Under the pieces are notes generated by a model. That model was not told the origin of the DNA. It ran no database searches and saw only the letters and a list, made by a program, of their open reading frames with translations. This document shows positions 62,313 through 64,000 of a stretch of DNA of 64,000 nucleotides, one piece after another. Within the stretch, counting starts at the first letter, position 1. The number at the start of each line of letters is the position of its first letter. Origin of the DNA: JAXLWB01 sp046328715 (lineage in GTDB: Bacteria; Chloroflexota; Anaerolineae; Caldilineales; Caldilineaceae); the NCBI GenBank assembly GCA_046328715.1, contig JAXLWB010000004.1, forward strand, positions 124,001 to 188,000, read 5' to 3'. The position numbers were made by a program, and so were the translations under genes.

Positions 62313-63137
62313 ATGGCGAAAAAACGAAGAGTTCTGTTAGGAGTCTTTGCTCATCCGGATGATGAGAGCTTTGCATGTGGCGGCACGTTGGCACGTTATG
62401 CCGCAGAAGGAGCAGATGTTCATGTGATTATCGCCACCGATGGTGTGGCAGGTTCGGTAGAACAAAAGAGTGGTGTGGTGGCTGGCGAAACCTTAGCGCA
62501 AGTACGTTCGACAGAATTGACCAATGCGGCAGTCGCACTTGGCATCACCTCGATTTGGTCAATGCCTTACCGAGACAGCGGCATGCGTGGCACCCCTGAA
62601 AATAAACATCCCAAAGCCTTGATGCAGCAGCCCTTGCCTACGGTCATCCATGATCTGGCCGAATATATGCAGCGCATCCGTCCCCAGGTGGTGGTCACCC
62701 ATGATCCCTATGGTGGTTATGGACATCCAGATCATGTCCGCTGCTGTGAAGCGACGACGGCGGCTTTTTACCTCAATGGTGGCCAGGGCAAACTCTACTA
62801 CACCGGCTTTGATCAGCGTCTCCTGAAACTTGGGGTGGTCATTGCCCGCCTGACTGGCCATGATCCCTCGGCCTTGGGCCGCAACAAAGACATCAACCTG
62901 GTTGAGATCAGCCGCTGGGAAAAGCCGGTCCACGCCATGATTGATGTGAGCAATTACCTTGATCGTAAATTGGCTGCCAGCCGCGCCCATGCCAGCCAAT
63001 TCAGTGGTGGGCCGCCGCTTTTCCAACGGCTCCTGCCCCTATTTCTGCGCAAACGTATCCAGCACTACGAGATGTATACCCGTGGTGCACCTGCGCCGGC
63101 GACGCATTTAGAACGAGACTTGTTTGAGGGGGTATAA
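62313..63137 (+). CDS. PIG-L family N-acetylglucosaminyl deacetylase-like protein
   Basis: A 274-residue zinc deacetylase of the LmbE/PIG-L family. The metal and catalytic motif AHPDDESFACGGTLARYAAEG is at residues 13-33, and the third ligand is in YGHPDHVRCCEATT. Members remove acetyl groups from GlcNAc in mycothiol, bacillithiol or glycolipid pathways, and some act on other N-acyl groups. No thiol-pathway partner genes lie beside it, so the substrate is open. The ribosome-binding site is weak (GGTAGC). Confidence 0.9.
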   Translation: MAKKRRVLLGVFAHPDDESFACGGTLARYAAEGADVHVIIATDGVAGSVEQKSGVVAGETLAQVRSTELTNAAVALGITSIWSMPYRDSGMRGTPENKHPKALMQQPLPTVIHDLAEYMQRIRPQVVVTHDPYGGYGHPDHVRCCEATTAAFYLNGGQGKLYYTGFDQRLLKLGVVIARLTGHDPSALGRNKDINLVEISRWEKPVHAMIDVSNYLDRKLAASRAHASQFSGGPPLFQRLLPLFLRKRIQHYEMYTRGAPAPATHLERDLFEGV

Positions 63138-63251
63138 GACGGGAAGACAGAAGACAAGAAGATGGGAAGACTGGGTGCAAAATAAGAAATAGAACGAAGT
63201 GATATACCAATTCATCTTGTCCTCCTGTCATATCTTTCCGAAGGAGCCAAC

Positions 63252-63458
63252 ATGGAGATCAGCGAAAAACTAAACGTCGGCGATGTCGTGGAGATGCGCA
63301 AGGAGCATCCATGTGGCGGTAAACAGTGGGAGATCTACCGCGTCGGTGCCGACATCGGTATCACCTGCCTCACCTGTGGCCGTCGTGTCCTCTTGACCCG
63401 TCGTGATTTCACACGCCAAGTCAAAAAGTTTGTCCGCCGTGGACCTGAGCCTGAGTAA
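63252..63458 (+). CDS. DUF951 family small protein
   Basis: A 68-residue protein matching DUF951: LNVGDVVEMRKEHPCGGKQWEIYRVGADIGITCLTCGRRVLLTRRDF. One early Cys and a CxxC pair may bind zinc. The fold is probably an SH3-like barrel binding nucleic acid; function is unknown. AAGGAG lies 7 nt upstream. It is found mainly in Firmicutes and Chloroflexota, often near translation genes. Confidence 0.9.
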   Translation: MEISEKLNVGDVVEMRKEHPCGGKQWEIYRVGADIGITCLTCGRRVLLTRRDFTRQVKKFVRRGPEPE

Positions 63459-63597
63459 CATCTGCACTTTTAGAGTAAGCTCTGAATGAGCAGCGGAGTT
63501 TTGCTTCTTAAAAATAGGCTAAAAAACTCTGGTTCTCATTGCAACCCCAATAGAAAACTAGCGGCAGCTACCGGGCTGCGATATACTATAAACACTA

Positions 63598-64000
63598 ATG
63601 ACTCAACATAAAGATTTCACCGCAACTCGTCCATTTCAACCCGCCGAGCGGGTGCGTAGCTTTGGGGCAAGCGTCTTTGCAGAATTTACTGCACTTGCCA
63701 TCCAGCACAATGCTGTCAATTTGGGGCAGGGCTTTCCTAATTTCCCCGCTCCCGATTTTGTAAAGGAAGCCGCACGGAACGCCATTGCTGCCGACATCAA
63801 TCAATATGCGCGCAGCGCTGGCCATGCGCGCTTGGTCAAGGCGCTGGCCCATGTCTATGGACCGCTCTATGGTCGTGAACTCGACCCGCTGAGTGAAATG
63901 GTCGTGACTACCGGTGCGACGGAAGCGATTTTTGCCACGATTCAAGCGCTGATCAACCCAGGCGATGAGGTCATCCTGATTGAACCCTTCTACGATAGCT
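63598..64000 (+). CDS. Class I/II PLP-dependent aminotransferase (partial, N-terminal 134 codons)
   Basis: The gene runs off the right edge. The N-terminus (VNLGQGFPNFPAPDFVKEAA, then INQYARSAGHARLVKALA) and TTGATEAIFATIQALINPGDEVILIEPFYDS match the kynurenine/methionine aminotransferase (KAT, YbdL) branch of fold-type I enzymes. The PLP-binding Lys lies beyond the window. The start ATG lacks a clear ribosome-binding site. Substrate assignment is not possible from this part alone. Confidence 0.88.
   Translation, partial: MTQHKDFTATRPFQPAERVRSFGASVFAEFTALAIQHNAVNLGQGFPNFPAPDFVKEAARNAIAADINQYARSAGHARLVKALAHVYGPLYGRELDPLSEMVVTTGATEAIFATIQALINPGDEVILIEPFYDS

Overview
The window reads as a chromosomal segment of a moderate-GC bacterium, most likely a Chloroflexota member of the Anaerolineae/Caldilineae type. 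This phylum call is an inference. It rests on the housekeeping block on the right (PIN/TRAM protein, cysS, rlmB, a DUF951 protein, a PIG-L deacetylase), on a giant cyclic beta-glucan synthase, and on the many palindromic intergenic repeats. No rRNA, tRNA or CRISPR array was seen.

Positions 1-27600 form a phosphorus-acquisition region. On the minus strand lie pstS-pstC-pstA-pstB (pstB runs off the left edge), an LPLAT-type acyltransferase and a PhoX-type phosphatase. A PhoB-like response regulator follows. On the plus strand lies a C-P-lyase locus in the order phnC, phnE, phnD, phnG, phnH, phnI, phnJ, phnK, metallophosphoesterase, phnL, phnM, hexapeptide transferase, tyrosine-phosphatase-like protein. 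Mobile DNA has damaged this region. Two copies of one DDE insertion sequence separate pstS from pstC and split phoX. An IS5-type element sits beside the regulator. An IS4-type element splits phnH with a clean 9-bp target duplication. A truncated IS4 copy, a duplicated phnE tail and an ISAzo13-type element lie between phnE and phnD.

The most notable point is PhnJ (21432-22382). It aligns over its whole length with C-P lyase, but its only cysteine is the first of the four family cysteines; the other three positions hold Ser, Leu and Ala. PhnM is also altered in a conserved motif, and a metallophosphoesterase sits inside the operon where no PhnP is found. The locus may therefore run unusual chemistry or be losing its function.

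Positions 27700-43400 hold a glycoside-hydrolase-like protein with an M24-fold protein lacking metal ligands, a Tat-type multicopper oxidase, a MacB-like ATPase/permease/adaptor export operon, a CsbD-like protein, an aldo/keto reductase, a PpsR-type regulator and a tandem universal stress protein. Positions 43533-52286 are one 2917-codon gene for a cyclic beta-1,2-glucan synthase-like enzyme. Positions 52386-56761 hold a second export operon (tetR, adaptor, permease, ATPase) behind a 30-bp palindromic operator. The right end holds a GNAT protein, rlmB-cysS, a PIN/TRAM protein, a PIG-L deacetylase, DUF951 and the start of an aminotransferase.

At least three dispersed palindromic repeat families (two or three copies each) and several single hairpins built of short repeated words lie between genes. 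Small indels are concentrated in duplicated sequences, so either those copies are decaying or repeat assembly was imperfect.
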